DNA of 64,000 nucleotides from assembly GCF_007954585.1 (NCBI RefSeq), contig NZ_CP042382.1:1178001-1242000 (forward strand). Direction: 5' to 3'. Positions 45,527 to 52,921 of the stretch are shown here, in pieces. Every line of letters starts with the position of its first letter. Positions within the stretch are counted from its first letter, which is position 1. The translations under genes and the position numbers were made by a program. This stretch comes from Pistricoccus aurantiacus (GTDB lineage Bacteria; Pseudomonadota; Gammaproteobacteria; Pseudomonadales; Halomonadaceae). The notes below the pieces were generated by a model. The model did not search any database and was not told where the DNA came from. It saw only the letters and a list, made by a program, of their open reading frames with translations.

Positions 45527-46048
45527 ATGAATCCATTCAAAGGCTCTCCCGCCTTCCTTCTCGCCGCACTGATACCGATCATGCTGCCGCAGGTCATGCC
45601 CGAGCCACTCCGGTGGATCTGGCTGACACTGGTGGTTCTCTGGGCGCTCAAGCACCTTGGGATTATCAAGATCGGTCTGGACGGCAAGACACCGTTGGAC
45701 GATTCCTCATCTTCTTCGGAAGGGGGTGTCGCCGACGGTAGTTCTTCCCATCGTGGGGAAATTGTTGCCCTGGGCAGCGCTCCCTATCGTTTCGATGAGG
45801 CAAACAGCCTCAGCTACTACATCACGCTCCGCAATGGCGGCGATGACAAGACGCTGTGGGGTGTTGATTTGAAGCGGATAGCGCTTGAGACACCACTGGC
45901 TGTAGGCGACAAGGTGGCACTCGAGTTTGTCGGGCGCCAAGCCGTTGTTGTTGAAAAGCCGGTCCGCAACGATCAGGGCAAGGTTGTGGGTCACCGCAAG
46001 GTGAAGACCCACCGCCACTCCTGGCGGGCCACGGTCCTTTCTGCATAA
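45527..46048 (+). CDS. Membrane-anchored protein with plasmid/ICE relaxase-associated module
   Basis: A 173-residue protein with a hydrophobic N-terminal hairpin (about 8-45), a Ser/Asp linker (DDSSSSSEGG), then a compact domain. In that domain DDKTLWGVDLKRIALETPL, VGDKVALEFVGRQAVVV and THRHSWRATVL match a module often fused to the ends of conjugative relaxases, KfrB-like and primase proteins (tvWGvdLe ... GDkV.L ... thRntW). This is a rare free-standing, membrane-tethered version. It probably takes part in early transfer. Confidence 0.65.
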   Translation: MNPFKGSPAFLLAALIPIMLPQVMPEPLRWIWLTLVVLWALKHLGIIKIGLDGKTPLDDSSSSSEGGVADGSSSHRGEIVALGSAPYRFDEANSLSYYITLRNGGDDKTLWGVDLKRIALETPLAVGDKVALEFVGRQAVVVEKPVRNDQGKVVGHRKVKTHRHSWRATVLSA

Positions 46049-46062
46049 ACCAAGCGGTTTCA

Positions 46063-46132
46063 CCCACTGGGGAAGTTTCCTTCCCCGCTGGGGCAAGGTG
46101 CTTCCCCTTTTTTGACTCAAGGAGAAGCATCC
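46063..46132 (+). promoter_or_regulatory. Hairpin leader
   Basis: First stem: GGGGAAG-TTTC-CTTCCCC within CCCA...TGGGG. Second stem: GGTGCTTC pairs with GAAGCATCC, covering the AAGGAGAAG ribosome site of ATG 46133. Confidence 0.6.
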
Positions 46133-46528
46133 ATGAATCGCAACTCACTCAACGGCAATGTCCATATCAACATCACAACCAGGGCGCAGCATCGTGGGCT
46201 CTGTCCCGCTCGCCGCGACATGATGGTGTTGATGGAGCGAGCCCTCTTCAACGAGGTGCTTCTGCGGATGGGTGCGCCAACTTCTAGCGACGGCATAGCC
46301 AGCCAGCACTGGCTGGATCGGCTGGACGCGTTTGTCGACCAGTTGCGAGTCGAGCTCGCAACGGCGCCCGATGGGTGCTGTTCACACAATGTCGCGATAG
46401 CGACATCACAACGCACCGAGGTGTCTCATCGAGCTCGCTATCTCGATGTTCACGTGAGGGTCCATAGGCTCTTCAATAAACACGTACTCGCGTTCTCACT
46501 GGCCAAGCCCACTCGCCTGGCCGCCTGA
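46133..46528 (+). CDS. Hypothetical ICE accessory protein
   Basis: A 131-residue protein, start set by AAGGAGAAG and by the leader. Helical middle (MMVLMERALFNEVLLRMG...WLDRLDAFVDQLRVEL), basic C-terminus. No family recognised. It stands in the anti-restriction cargo block. Confidence 0.5.
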   Translation: MNRNSLNGNVHINITTRAQHRGLCPARRDMMVLMERALFNEVLLRMGAPTSSDGIASQHWLDRLDAFVDQLRVELATAPDGCCSHNVAIATSQRTEVSHRARYLDVHVRVHRLFNKHVLAFSLAKPTRLAA

Positions 46529-46574
46529 ATTGCCGAGTAGATTTCACACAGCCTGACGTCCGGTTCTGTCGGGC

Positions 46575-46642
46575 ACACTTCACCCCGACCGGGATAATGC
46601 TCCCGGTGGGGGCGGCCCGGTCATTTTCATGAGGTCATGAAA
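46575..46642 (+). promoter_or_regulatory. Hairpin leader of radC
   Basis: First stem: CCCCGACCGGGA-TAATGC-TCCCGGTGGGG. Second stem: CATTTTCATGA-GG-TCATGAAAATG, an 11-base perfect repeat that buries the start codons themselves (46,637 and 46,643). It matches the leader before the ArdC-like gene. Confidence 0.65.
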
Positions 46643-47128
46643 ATGTCCAATCTCATGGTCAAGCAGTCTGACGGTCGTTACACCCCAGCGGACCAGGAGC
46701 AGATCATATCTGCTGCGTACAGAGTCCTGGAAAGCAAGTGGCTTCCAAAGGGAGCCAAACTAACGTGCCCGACAAGGGTTCGTGAATACCTCACGATGCA
46801 TCTCTCTGAGAAAGAGCATGAGGTGTTTTGCGTCCTCTTCCTGGACTCACAACATCGAGCGATCTCGTTTGATGAGATGTTCCAGGGAACAATCGACTCA
46901 GCCAGCGTCTACCCTCGCGAGGTGGTCAAGCGCGCCCTTCAGCACAATGCAGGGGCTGTAATACTCGCGCACAACCACCCAAGCGGTGACCCTGAGCCCA
47001 GCGCCGCCGATCGTCGCATTACGACAAGGTTGGTCGAGGCGCTGGGACTGATCGAGTGCCGTGTGCTCGATCACTTCATCGTTGGCCGACAGCCGGCGTA
47101 TTCGTTCGCCGAACACGGCCTGCTCTAG
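46637..47128 (+). CDS. radC: RadC-like JAB-domain protein (ICE type)
   Basis: A 163-residue protein lacking the N-terminal HhH region of chromosomal RadC. The JAB/MPN metal site is present: [33 protein letters not shown] (His112, His114, Asp) and the end [14 protein letters not shown]. Such short RadC proteins are standard cargo of ICEs and plasmids; a DNA-repair role is unproven. ATG 46637 or 46643 may be used. Confidence 0.9.
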   Translation: MKMSNLMVKQSDGRYTPADQEQIISAAYRVLESKWLPKGAKLTCPTRVREYLTMHLSEKEHEVFCVLFLDSQHRAISFDEMFQGTIDSASVYPREVVKRALQHNAGAVILAHNHPSGDPEPSAADRRITTRLVEALGLIECRVLDHFIVGRQPAYSFAEHGLL

Positions 47129-47141
47129 GCTTCAACATCAA

Positions 47142-47161
47142 GCGTCCGGTTCACCGGACGC
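47142..47161 (+). terminator. Hairpin after radC
   Basis: GCGTCCGGT-TC-ACCGGACGC, perfect 9-base stem, no T tract. It may end radC transcription or be the upper stem of the next leader. Confidence 0.5.
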
Positions 47162-47165
47162 TTCC

Positions 47166-47227
47166 ACCCCCGACCGGGATTTCCTCCCGGTAGGGGGGAA
47201 CTCGGTCGTCATCATGAGGATTTGACG
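47166..47227 (+). promoter_or_regulatory. Hairpin leader of the ArdC-like gene
   Basis: First stem: CCCCCGACCGGGA-TTTCC-TCCCGGTAGGGGGG. Second stem: CGTCATC...GATTTGACG around the GAGGA ribosome site of ATG 47228. Clearly homologous to the radC leader, with altered second stem. Confidence 0.65.
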
Positions 47228-48376
47228 ATGGCCGACATCTACCAGGCAATCACCGATCAGATTCTGGAAAGTCTCGAGCAGGGCGATGTGCCCTGGATCG
47301 GGAAACCCTGGGATCCATCCAGTCGGGTTCCACAAATACCGTGCAACGCCTTCTCCGGTCGAGCCTACGGCGGGATCAATATCCCACTGCTCTGGAGCAT
47401 GGCTGAAAAGCGCGGTTACTCGCAGGACCGCTGGCTCACCTTTCGCCAGGCGAAAGAGGCTGGTGGGACAGTACGCAGAGGCGAGCGCAGTACGCTTGCC
47501 TGCTTCTATAAACCCATGAAACGAGCAGTCGTCGATGACGACGGCGAGCCTGTTCTGGATGAGGACGGCGAACCACAGGAGAAGCGCTTTGCGATTCTGC
47601 GGGGATTCAACCTCTTCAACATTGATCAGTGTGACGGTCTGCCTGACAAGATCCTCAATCCGCCTACGACATCGGTCGAGGGTTTCGACAGCGTCGATGG
47701 GCTGGATGACTTCATCAGCGGCTGTGGCATCAAGGTCGTGCATTCACTCGACAGGGAGTCAGCGGCGTACTACCCCAAGCAGGATCGTGTACTGCTGCCG
47801 GCGAAGGAGCGGTTTCACGATGCAGAAGGGTATTACAGCGTTGCGTTACATGAACTGACGCACGCGACCGGGCATGAATCACGCCTGGCACGGCTCGGAA
47901 TCACCGACTTCGACGGCTATGGGACACCCCAATACGCCTTCGAGGAGCTGGTCGCGCAGATGGGCAGCGCCTTTCTGTGTGGCCATTTCGGGATACGCAA
48001 CGAAGCGCACGATTCCGCCTACATCGCCAGCTGGATTCAGGCGCTGCAGGAGGACAAGCGCACGATCTTTCGTGCATCCGGGGCGGCACGTTTGGCGTCG
48101 GAATACCTGAAGCAGGCGTATCAGGAAAACCGTGCGCCGACATCAACTAATGAACCGCAACAGGAAAGCACCGCCAAGGCGACACCGGCGCGGCGACCTG
48201 AAGCGGACAACCAGGACATTGAGCTGTTTGGCCACCAATGGCCACTAGGCAGCAGCGTCAAGCTGGATGCCACCGTGGACCGGGCAACGTTTCGAGCGCA
48301 GACCCTGCGTTTGAAGCAGCTGGGCTATCGATTCGATGCTTCAACGCAGACGTGGACCTACTCGGCAGCCGCCTGA
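47228..48376 (+). CDS. ardC: ArdC-like anti-restriction protein (ssDNA-binding, zincin domain)
   Basis: A 382-residue protein. The N-terminal ArdC domain (IYQAITDQILESLEQGDVPW, NAFSGRAYGGINIPLLW) binds single-stranded DNA. A zincin-type metallopeptidase domain has HELTHATGHESRL (His208-Glu-x-x-His212) and downstream Glu (YAFEELVAQMGSAFLC). A C-terminal extension follows after 310. ArdC proteins protect incoming conjugative DNA from restriction enzymes. ATG 47228 with GAGGA upstream is chosen. Early expression in the recipient would make sense of its structured leader. Confidence 0.9.
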   Translation: MADIYQAITDQILESLEQGDVPWIGKPWDPSSRVPQIPCNAFSGRAYGGINIPLLWSMAEKRGYSQDRWLTFRQAKEAGGTVRRGERSTLACFYKPMKRAVVDDDGEPVLDEDGEPQEKRFAILRGFNLFNIDQCDGLPDKILNPPTTSVEGFDSVDGLDDFISGCGIKVVHSLDRESAAYYPKQDRVLLPAKERFHDAEGYYSVALHELTHATGHESRLARLGITDFDGYGTPQYAFEELVAQMGSAFLCGHFGIRNEAHDSAYIASWIQALQEDKRTIFRASGAARLASEYLKQAYQENRAPTSTNEPQQESTAKATPARRPEADNQDIELFGHQWPLGSSVKLDATVDRATFRAQTLRLKQLGYRFDASTQTWTYSAAA

Positions 48377-48402
48377 GCCACCATTCACCTTGGAGAAACC
48401 GC

Positions 48403-48633
48403 ATGAACTCATCACTTAAACAAACCCAAGTGGATGCTGGTCAGCTCGCCTACCGCGAGCTTGGCTGGGTACTGCCTGTGGAAGTTTTGCGCAGCGCAGC
48501 AGGATTTTACCTGGGCACATCCAATGAGGATGACTTTCCCGTCTCACGCGAGTCGGTGGAGTATTTCAAGACGCAGGAGCAGGCTGAACAGGCGTTGAAC
48601 AGTGGCAACTGGACCCAGCGCCACGATAGTTAG
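48403..48633 (+). CDS. Small hypothetical protein after ardC
   Basis: A 76-residue protein, ATG 48403 preceded by TTGGAGAAA. Contains YFKTQEQAEQALNSGNWTQRH. No hairpin leader, so probably co-transcribed with the ArdC-like gene 26 bases upstream. Function unknown. Confidence 0.5.
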   Translation: MNSSLKQTQVDAGQLAYRELGWVLPVEVLRSAAGFYLGTSNEDDFPVSRESVEYFKTQEQAEQALNSGNWTQRHDS

Positions 48634-48654
48634 TGCTGCTACTCAATAGCAACT

Positions 48655-48727
48655 CAACCCCATGGGGCGATACCAGCCCTGTTGGGGATGGTCGCCCCAT
48701 CATTAATGACTGACGATGGAAATGACC
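48655..48727 (+). promoter_or_regulatory. Hairpin leader
   Basis: Outer stem: ATGGGGCGA / TCGCCCCAT, inner CCAGCCC-TGTT-GGGGATGG. Second stem: CATCATTAATGACTGACGATG near the start. A shortened copy of its first half occurs at 48,929. Confidence 0.6.
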
Positions 48728-48916
48728 ATGTCGACATATACTGCTGGCACGTCGGGCTTCCCTGAAACTATTGAGTTCCAGGGTGAAATATACGACACGC
48801 CGGATATGGAAGAGCTGCACGAATGGGTGTTCGACAGCGTTTGTGAAACGCCGGACGGACGCACCGTTGAACCAGATCATCCTGATTCATGGCTAAGCCT
48901 GCTGGGCTTGATCTGA
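48728..48916 (+). CDS. Small hypothetical acidic protein
   Basis: A 62-residue acidic protein (ATG 48716 gives 66). Contains FQGEIYDTPDMEELHEWVFDS. Acidic small proteins in leading regions can be DNA mimics against restriction, but nothing in the sequence proves that here. Confidence 0.45.
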   Translation: MSTYTAGTSGFPETIEFQGEIYDTPDMEELHEWVFDSVCETPDGRTVEPDHPDSWLSLLGLI

Positions 48917-48928
48917 CGTTTCACTTCT

Positions 48929-48974
48929 AACCCCATGGGGCGATACCAGCCCATGGGGTATGGCATCGCCCCAT
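48929..48974 (+). promoter_or_regulatory. Hairpin leader abutting the traG fragment
   Basis: CCATGGGGCGAT...ATCGCCCCATGG with inner CCAGCCCATGGGGTATGG. Almost the same as the leader 270 bases upstream. The traG homology begins immediately after its 3' arm, so this is a recombination junction. Confidence 0.6.
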
Positions 48975-49400
48975 GGAGATGGCCATCATCATCTGCCTGC
49001 CGTTCGTCATGGCTGTCTACATCTACAGCTTCAAGGTCGCCGGCATGGCCACTTTCGGGCTCTTCGCCCTGTGGTTCCTGACCTTCTGGTGGGAGCCTGC
49101 ACGCTGGATCAATTCCAACCTGATGGACCTGCTCTACTGTAGCAACGCCGCCAAGCTTAGCTTTCTCTCCGTCGCCAACAACCTCTACGACCGCATGGTG
49201 CTGCAGTTCGTGGAGGGGATGATGTTTCTGGTGCTGCCTGGACTCTGGGTCGGAGTACTGGGATGGGCAGGGATGAGGGTGGATGACTCCCTGGGCCGGA
49301 GCGTGACCCAATCCACATCTTCATCACAAAGTGCCGGGCAGACAAACCCAATCGAGCGTCTCTGGGGGGGAAGCTGGGGTAGAAATAGTCGAAGGGGTTA
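48973..49400 (+). pseudogene. TraG 3'-part fragment (diverged second copy)
   Basis: About 110 residues align with the end of the traG product at 32,900-33,190: ICLPFVM, GLFALWFLTFWWEPARWIN, and VLPGLWVGVLGWAGMR. The nucleotide sequences differ at many sites, so this came from a related ICE, not from recent duplication. About 370 N-terminal residues are missing and the frame runs on into the antisense toxin gene, ending at 49,461. Confidence 0.85.
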
Positions 49401-49820
49401 CTACGTTTTTGGCAGCTTGCGGCCACTGAGTTTGTCGGATACGCCCCAAGGGAGTTCATAGAGCATGGGGCCGTCCGTCTGGATGACTTCTTTTGAGATG
49501 GTTGGCCACCACCGCACCAGTTGGACCGCGGTTTCCAAGCCTTTGCGACGGTTCCAGTCCTTTCCCAGGTTGATTATGGTCAGGCCTGCACGCTCGAATG
49601 CCAGCTTCTCACGATCGCCTTTCTTGAACCGGTCCTTCGAGAGAATCACCCAGTTGCCATCCTGTTGGAGGCGCTCGAGCCATTCCTGGTCGGGAACACC
49701 AGGACGATCGTTGAACGTGCGCGCATGCAAAACGCTGTGCTTTTCAGCGCACAGTTGAGCGATGTAATGAAGGACTTTGGCGAGGTTGGGGCTGAGATTC
49801 TCGTCAATGAAGAAGTGCAC
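49401..49820 (-). CDS. PIN-like toxin, VapC45 type
   Basis: A 139-residue protein starting at GTG 49820 with IDENLSPNLAKVL (first acidic cluster), an ILSKDRFKKGDREKLAFERAG segment and a C-terminal strand. This is the PIN-like domain of VapC45-like toxins, presumed RNases. It overlaps the antitoxin gene by 17 bases. Confidence 0.75.
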   Translation of the reverse strand: MHFFIDENLSPNLAKVLHYIAQLCAEKHSVLHARTFNDRPGVPDQEWLERLQQDGNWVILSKDRFKKGDREKLAFERAGLTIINLGKDWNRRKGLETAVQLVRWWPTISKEVIQTDGPMLYELPWGVSDKLSGRKLPKT

Positions 49821-50484
49821 CTGCCGCTATCCTTTTTTCAAAGTTCACGGCGCGATTCACCTCATCCAGTGAGATCTCGAAGTTCCTTGCCACAGCCTCG
49901 GCATCGCCATCTTCCACCTTGAAAGCATCGTAGATAGCTTGAGTCGACATGTGGCAAGGGAGGACGATCGGCTTACCGAAGGCAAGCTTTGGGTCGATCA
50001 CAATGCTTGTATCTTGGGGGTCGGGGTGCCAGCGGACAGGATTCTCGCTGGCGTCGAAATCTATACCATCCAGCAGAGAGGGGAGAATTATATCGGTGAA
50101 GACGACCTGGCGTTTACCGAGGTCAGTTAGTGCCACTTCGCCGTTCTCCTCAAGGGAGCGAAGGAAGACTGCCTTACCATCAGTGAGAAGCCGGGGGTGC
50201 GTCAGCGGATAATCACGCTCGAGGTAGTCGCGCAGTGTGGCTAGCGCCTCGCGAATCGCGGGCATGGTGACGTATTCGCGGAACTGAGCTACGGCGCGGA
50301 CCTCCAGAAGGTCACGGAAGCTAAGAGTGTCCTCTGCGCCCAGAGCTTCGGGCTCAGGGTGCCAGAGCGGGCCGGCGGGTGAGGTATCGCGCAGCAGCCA
50401 GCGGCGGATCTTGTCCGCTTCGACTCCGATGAGCCGCTCTGCCTGCTTGGGGCTGTAAAGCCCAATACCAACGAGTGCCATCAT
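49804..50484 (-). CDS. DUF433 antitoxin, VapB45 type
   Basis: A 226-residue protein: N-terminal MerR-like helix-turn-helix (LYSPKQAERLIGVEADKIRRWL), a middle domain, and a C-terminal DUF433 helix-turn-helix (KPIVLPCHMSTQAIYDAFKVEDGDAEAVARNFEIS). It neutralises the adjacent PIN-like toxin and represses the operon. A good ribosome site (GGGAGG) precedes ATG 50484. Confidence 0.8.
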   Translation of the reverse strand: MMALVGIGLYSPKQAERLIGVEADKIRRWLLRDTSPAGPLWHPEPEALGAEDTLSFRDLLEVRAVAQFREYVTMPAIREALATLRDYLERDYPLTHPRLLTDGKAVFLRSLEENGEVALTDLGKRQVVFTDIILPSLLDGIDFDASENPVRWHPDPQDTSIVIDPKLAFGKPIVLPCHMSTQAIYDAFKVEDGDAEAVARNFEISLDEVNRAVNFEKRIAAGALLH

Positions 50485-50769
50485 GGCTCCCTCCCGAGTT
50501 CCTCTCGCCCTGTGACCGGTGCATTGCCGGTTCGTTCTGCTGTCTTAGGCTGCATTCAAGTGTGGTGGACTATAGGCCCACTTCATAAGCGGATCAACCT
50601 CGGAGATCAGAGATTTTGGCCGCAGTATCTTGCTTAATCCTTGTGTTTCATGAGGTTGCTGTCTCCGTTCATTCTATCGCGGCCCCAGGCCGAAGCGGTC
50701 TAGCTGTATGGCAGGGTCCGTTATACCTGGGCGATCACCCGCAAGGTGAGGGGGAGATGGCTAACCTTC

Positions 50770-51192
50770 TTACAGAGGGGCGCGGAGACTATCGATTGGG
50801 ACGCCAGTGTGGACGAAGTAGAGCCCCATATTGCGATTCGTGCGGGGATCGCTAGTATCGGCATTCCATGAGACGTTGATATGAGAGCCGTCTGCCTCTG
50901 GAGCAGAGCTCATAGCGCCCTGAGCTACACCCCCGGCTATCACGGCCGCTCCCCCGGCTACCTTGCCAGCTCCACGAGCGATGCGCCGCCACCCCTCCTG
51001 GATGGTGGCCGATTGGGCGGTGGACTTGGCCACGCCGGCGGCGGAGCTGCGCAGCATCCGCAGCGAATCAGTTGTGATCGCTTGGGTATGCCAACCATCG
51101 GATCAGCCTTCCTGCTTCCAGCCGTCGAGAGTCTTCTGAGCTGCCTGGCGGCCAGCACTGGTAGCTCGGGTCAGAAGTAATTTCAGCGCCAT
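50770..51192 (-). pseudogene. Small Ala/Gly-rich ICE gene with premature stop
   Basis: Strong ribosome site (AAAGGAGGGG) before ATG 51192, then 29 codons (MALKLLLTRATSAGRQAAQK and on) to TGA at 51,103-51,105. The same frame stays open for about 110 more codons with a hydrophobic Ala/Gly segment (VAGGAAVIAGGVAQGAM). It resembles, in layout and place after traG sequence, the intact minus-strand gene at 33,335-33,577. The nearest internal ATG is 51,057, without a ribosome site. Confidence 0.5.
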
Positions 51193-51267
51193 GGGCGCCC
51201 CTCCTTTGTTATATCAGCACTTTAGCATAGATGCTTGTATGGCGAGCCACCACCAGATGGTGCCCAC

Positions 51268-51375
51268 AAAGGTGCGAGGGAAAAGGGGGAAAGGCCGGAA
51301 GGTAAGAGTGCTCAAGGGGAAGGGACTTGCCCCGAGAGGTGGGGGAGATCGCGAACGACAAGGGAAAGGGCAAAG
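51268..51375. repeat. Purine-rich repeat (copy 2)
   Basis: GGTGCGAGGGAAAAGGGGGAAAGG..., then CAAGGGGAAGGGACTTGCCCCGAGAGGTGGGGG. Related to 34,908-35,040, in the same order after traG-derived sequence and a small minus-strand gene. Confidence 0.5.
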
Positions 51376-51578
51376 AGTTGTTGCCAGAGCTGGTCGTTTC
51401 TCAATCGGCCTTGGCACTGCCTGCTCGAAGCGGCGCTGCAGAAAGGAATTGCAACTTCTGCAGAAAGAGCACCGTCTAATCCACTGATTCTTTAGTTTTT
51501 TTCAGTATGCGCTTCCAGCAAGCCGCCACACCAATGCAGAATGAAGCACTGTCTGAATCTACTGACAAGGAGGTCGTT

Positions 51579-52787
51579 GTGGGGTTTCGCTTCCAGCGTC
51601 GCATCACTCTTGCCCCAGGAATTCGGCTCAACCTGAGCAAGCGGGGCTTCGGGTTCTCGGTGGGCCAGCGTGGAGCCGGTCTCAGCGTGGGGCCTAGCGG
51701 TGTGCACGGCCATGCGGGGATTCCCGGTACTGGTCTGGCTTATCGGCAGAAGCTCAATACTCGAAGCCGGCCAAGCAGTCGCTCAAGCCCCGCGGCAACC
51801 CTGGAGGCGCTGCTATCGCGAGGTGAATCGCTCCCTGTACGGCTCGATATCGATGCCGAGGGCGGCATCCACTATTCCCACGGTGACGGCACACCCATGA
51901 GTGACGACGAGGCTCGCGTGCTGCGACGACATGCAAGAGAGCCCCTGCGCGAGCAGTTGGCACAGCACTGCGAACGTCTGAACGCTGATCTGGACAGGCT
52001 GGGTCGCCTGCATGAGGAAACACCTTTCCCGCGCACCAATGGTTACACTACTCAGGACTTCATGGAAGCCCCGCCATCATCTCCAGCGCTGCGTCAGTCA
52101 CCCTGGTGGCACCCGCTATGGCCGCCGGCAAAGCGTCGCGTCGAAGAGGAGAACCATCGCCGACAGGCTGCCTTCAACGAGGCCTACCGTGACTGGGAGT
52201 GGCGCAAGGCGACGCACGATGAGGCTGAGTTCGCACGCCACCTTCGCGAAGGGGAAGGCGTGCTGCATGACCCGGACGCCATGGAGCAGACGCTGCGTGA
52301 ACGCCTGGAGGAGATCGACTGGCCCCGTGAAACCGCCATCGACTTCGATCTCGGCAGCGACGTCAGCACCATTGCCGTGGATATCGACCTCCCCTGCGAG
52401 GATGAGATGCCCGACCGCTACTGGACCATGCCTGCCAAGCAGATCAGGCTCACGCCCCGCCGGCTCAGCGACACCAGGCAGCGAAAGCTTTATCGGGACC
52501 ACGTACACGGCATCGCCTTTCGCGTGCTGGGTGCTGTGTTCGCCCGCCTGCCCGCCGTGCAGGAGGCGAGGGTCTCCGGCTATCGCCAGATCTCTGACCC
52601 GGCCACCGGCGGCGAGCGCGACCAGTACCTGCTCAGCGTCAAGGTCACTCGCGAGCAGTGGAGCCGGATCCATTTCGACAGGCTGGACCAGGTGGATCCG
52701 GTAGCGGCCATGGAGGCTTTCACCCTGCGCCGCGACATGACCAAGACCGGTATCTACCGCGACATCGAGCCGTTCAAGCTGGTGTAG
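51579..52787 (+). CDS. DUF4236-domain protein
   Basis: A 402-residue protein. GTG 51579 is chosen because AAGGAGG lies 6-7 bases upstream and the family starts MGFRFxRR. The N-terminal 55 residues are a typical DUF4236 domain ([39 protein letters not shown]). The remainder is a charged helical region and a C-terminal alpha/beta domain. DUF4236 proteins recur in defence islands and membrane-linked contexts, without a known activity. It stands 134 bases before the DUF499 operon, same strand. Confidence 0.75.
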   Translation: MGFRFQRRITLAPGIRLNLSKRGFGFSVGQRGAGLSVGPSGVHGHAGIPGTGLAYRQKLNTRSRPSSRSSPAATLEALLSRGESLPVRLDIDAEGGIHYSHGDGTPMSDDEARVLRRHAREPLREQLAQHCERLNADLDRLGRLHEETPFPRTNGYTTQDFMEAPPSSPALRQSPWWHPLWPPAKRRVEEENHRRQAAFNEAYRDWEWRKATHDEAEFARHLREGEGVLHDPDAMEQTLRERLEEIDWPRETAIDFDLGSDVSTIAVDIDLPCEDEMPDRYWTMPAKQIRLTPRRLSDTRQRKLYRDHVHGIAFRVLGAVFARLPAVQEARVSGYRQISDPATGGERDQYLLSVKVTREQWSRIHFDRLDQVDPVAAMEAFTLRRDMTKTGIYRDIEPFKLV

Positions 52788-52921
52788 CCATCGGCTCTCA
52801 GTTCCCCTTACTCATCCAGACTTGCTAGCGTAAGATAGCCTGCAAAGAACCATAAACGAGCTGGCCAGGGTCGCACACTAATGAAGGTCGCCTTGGCGCC
52901 ACTGCAGGGAACAGTCACACA

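Noticed and set aside
48973..49461. Functional short TraG-like protein
   Set aside because: It lacks the N-terminal three quarters, has no dedicated ribosome site and runs into antisense toxin sequence.
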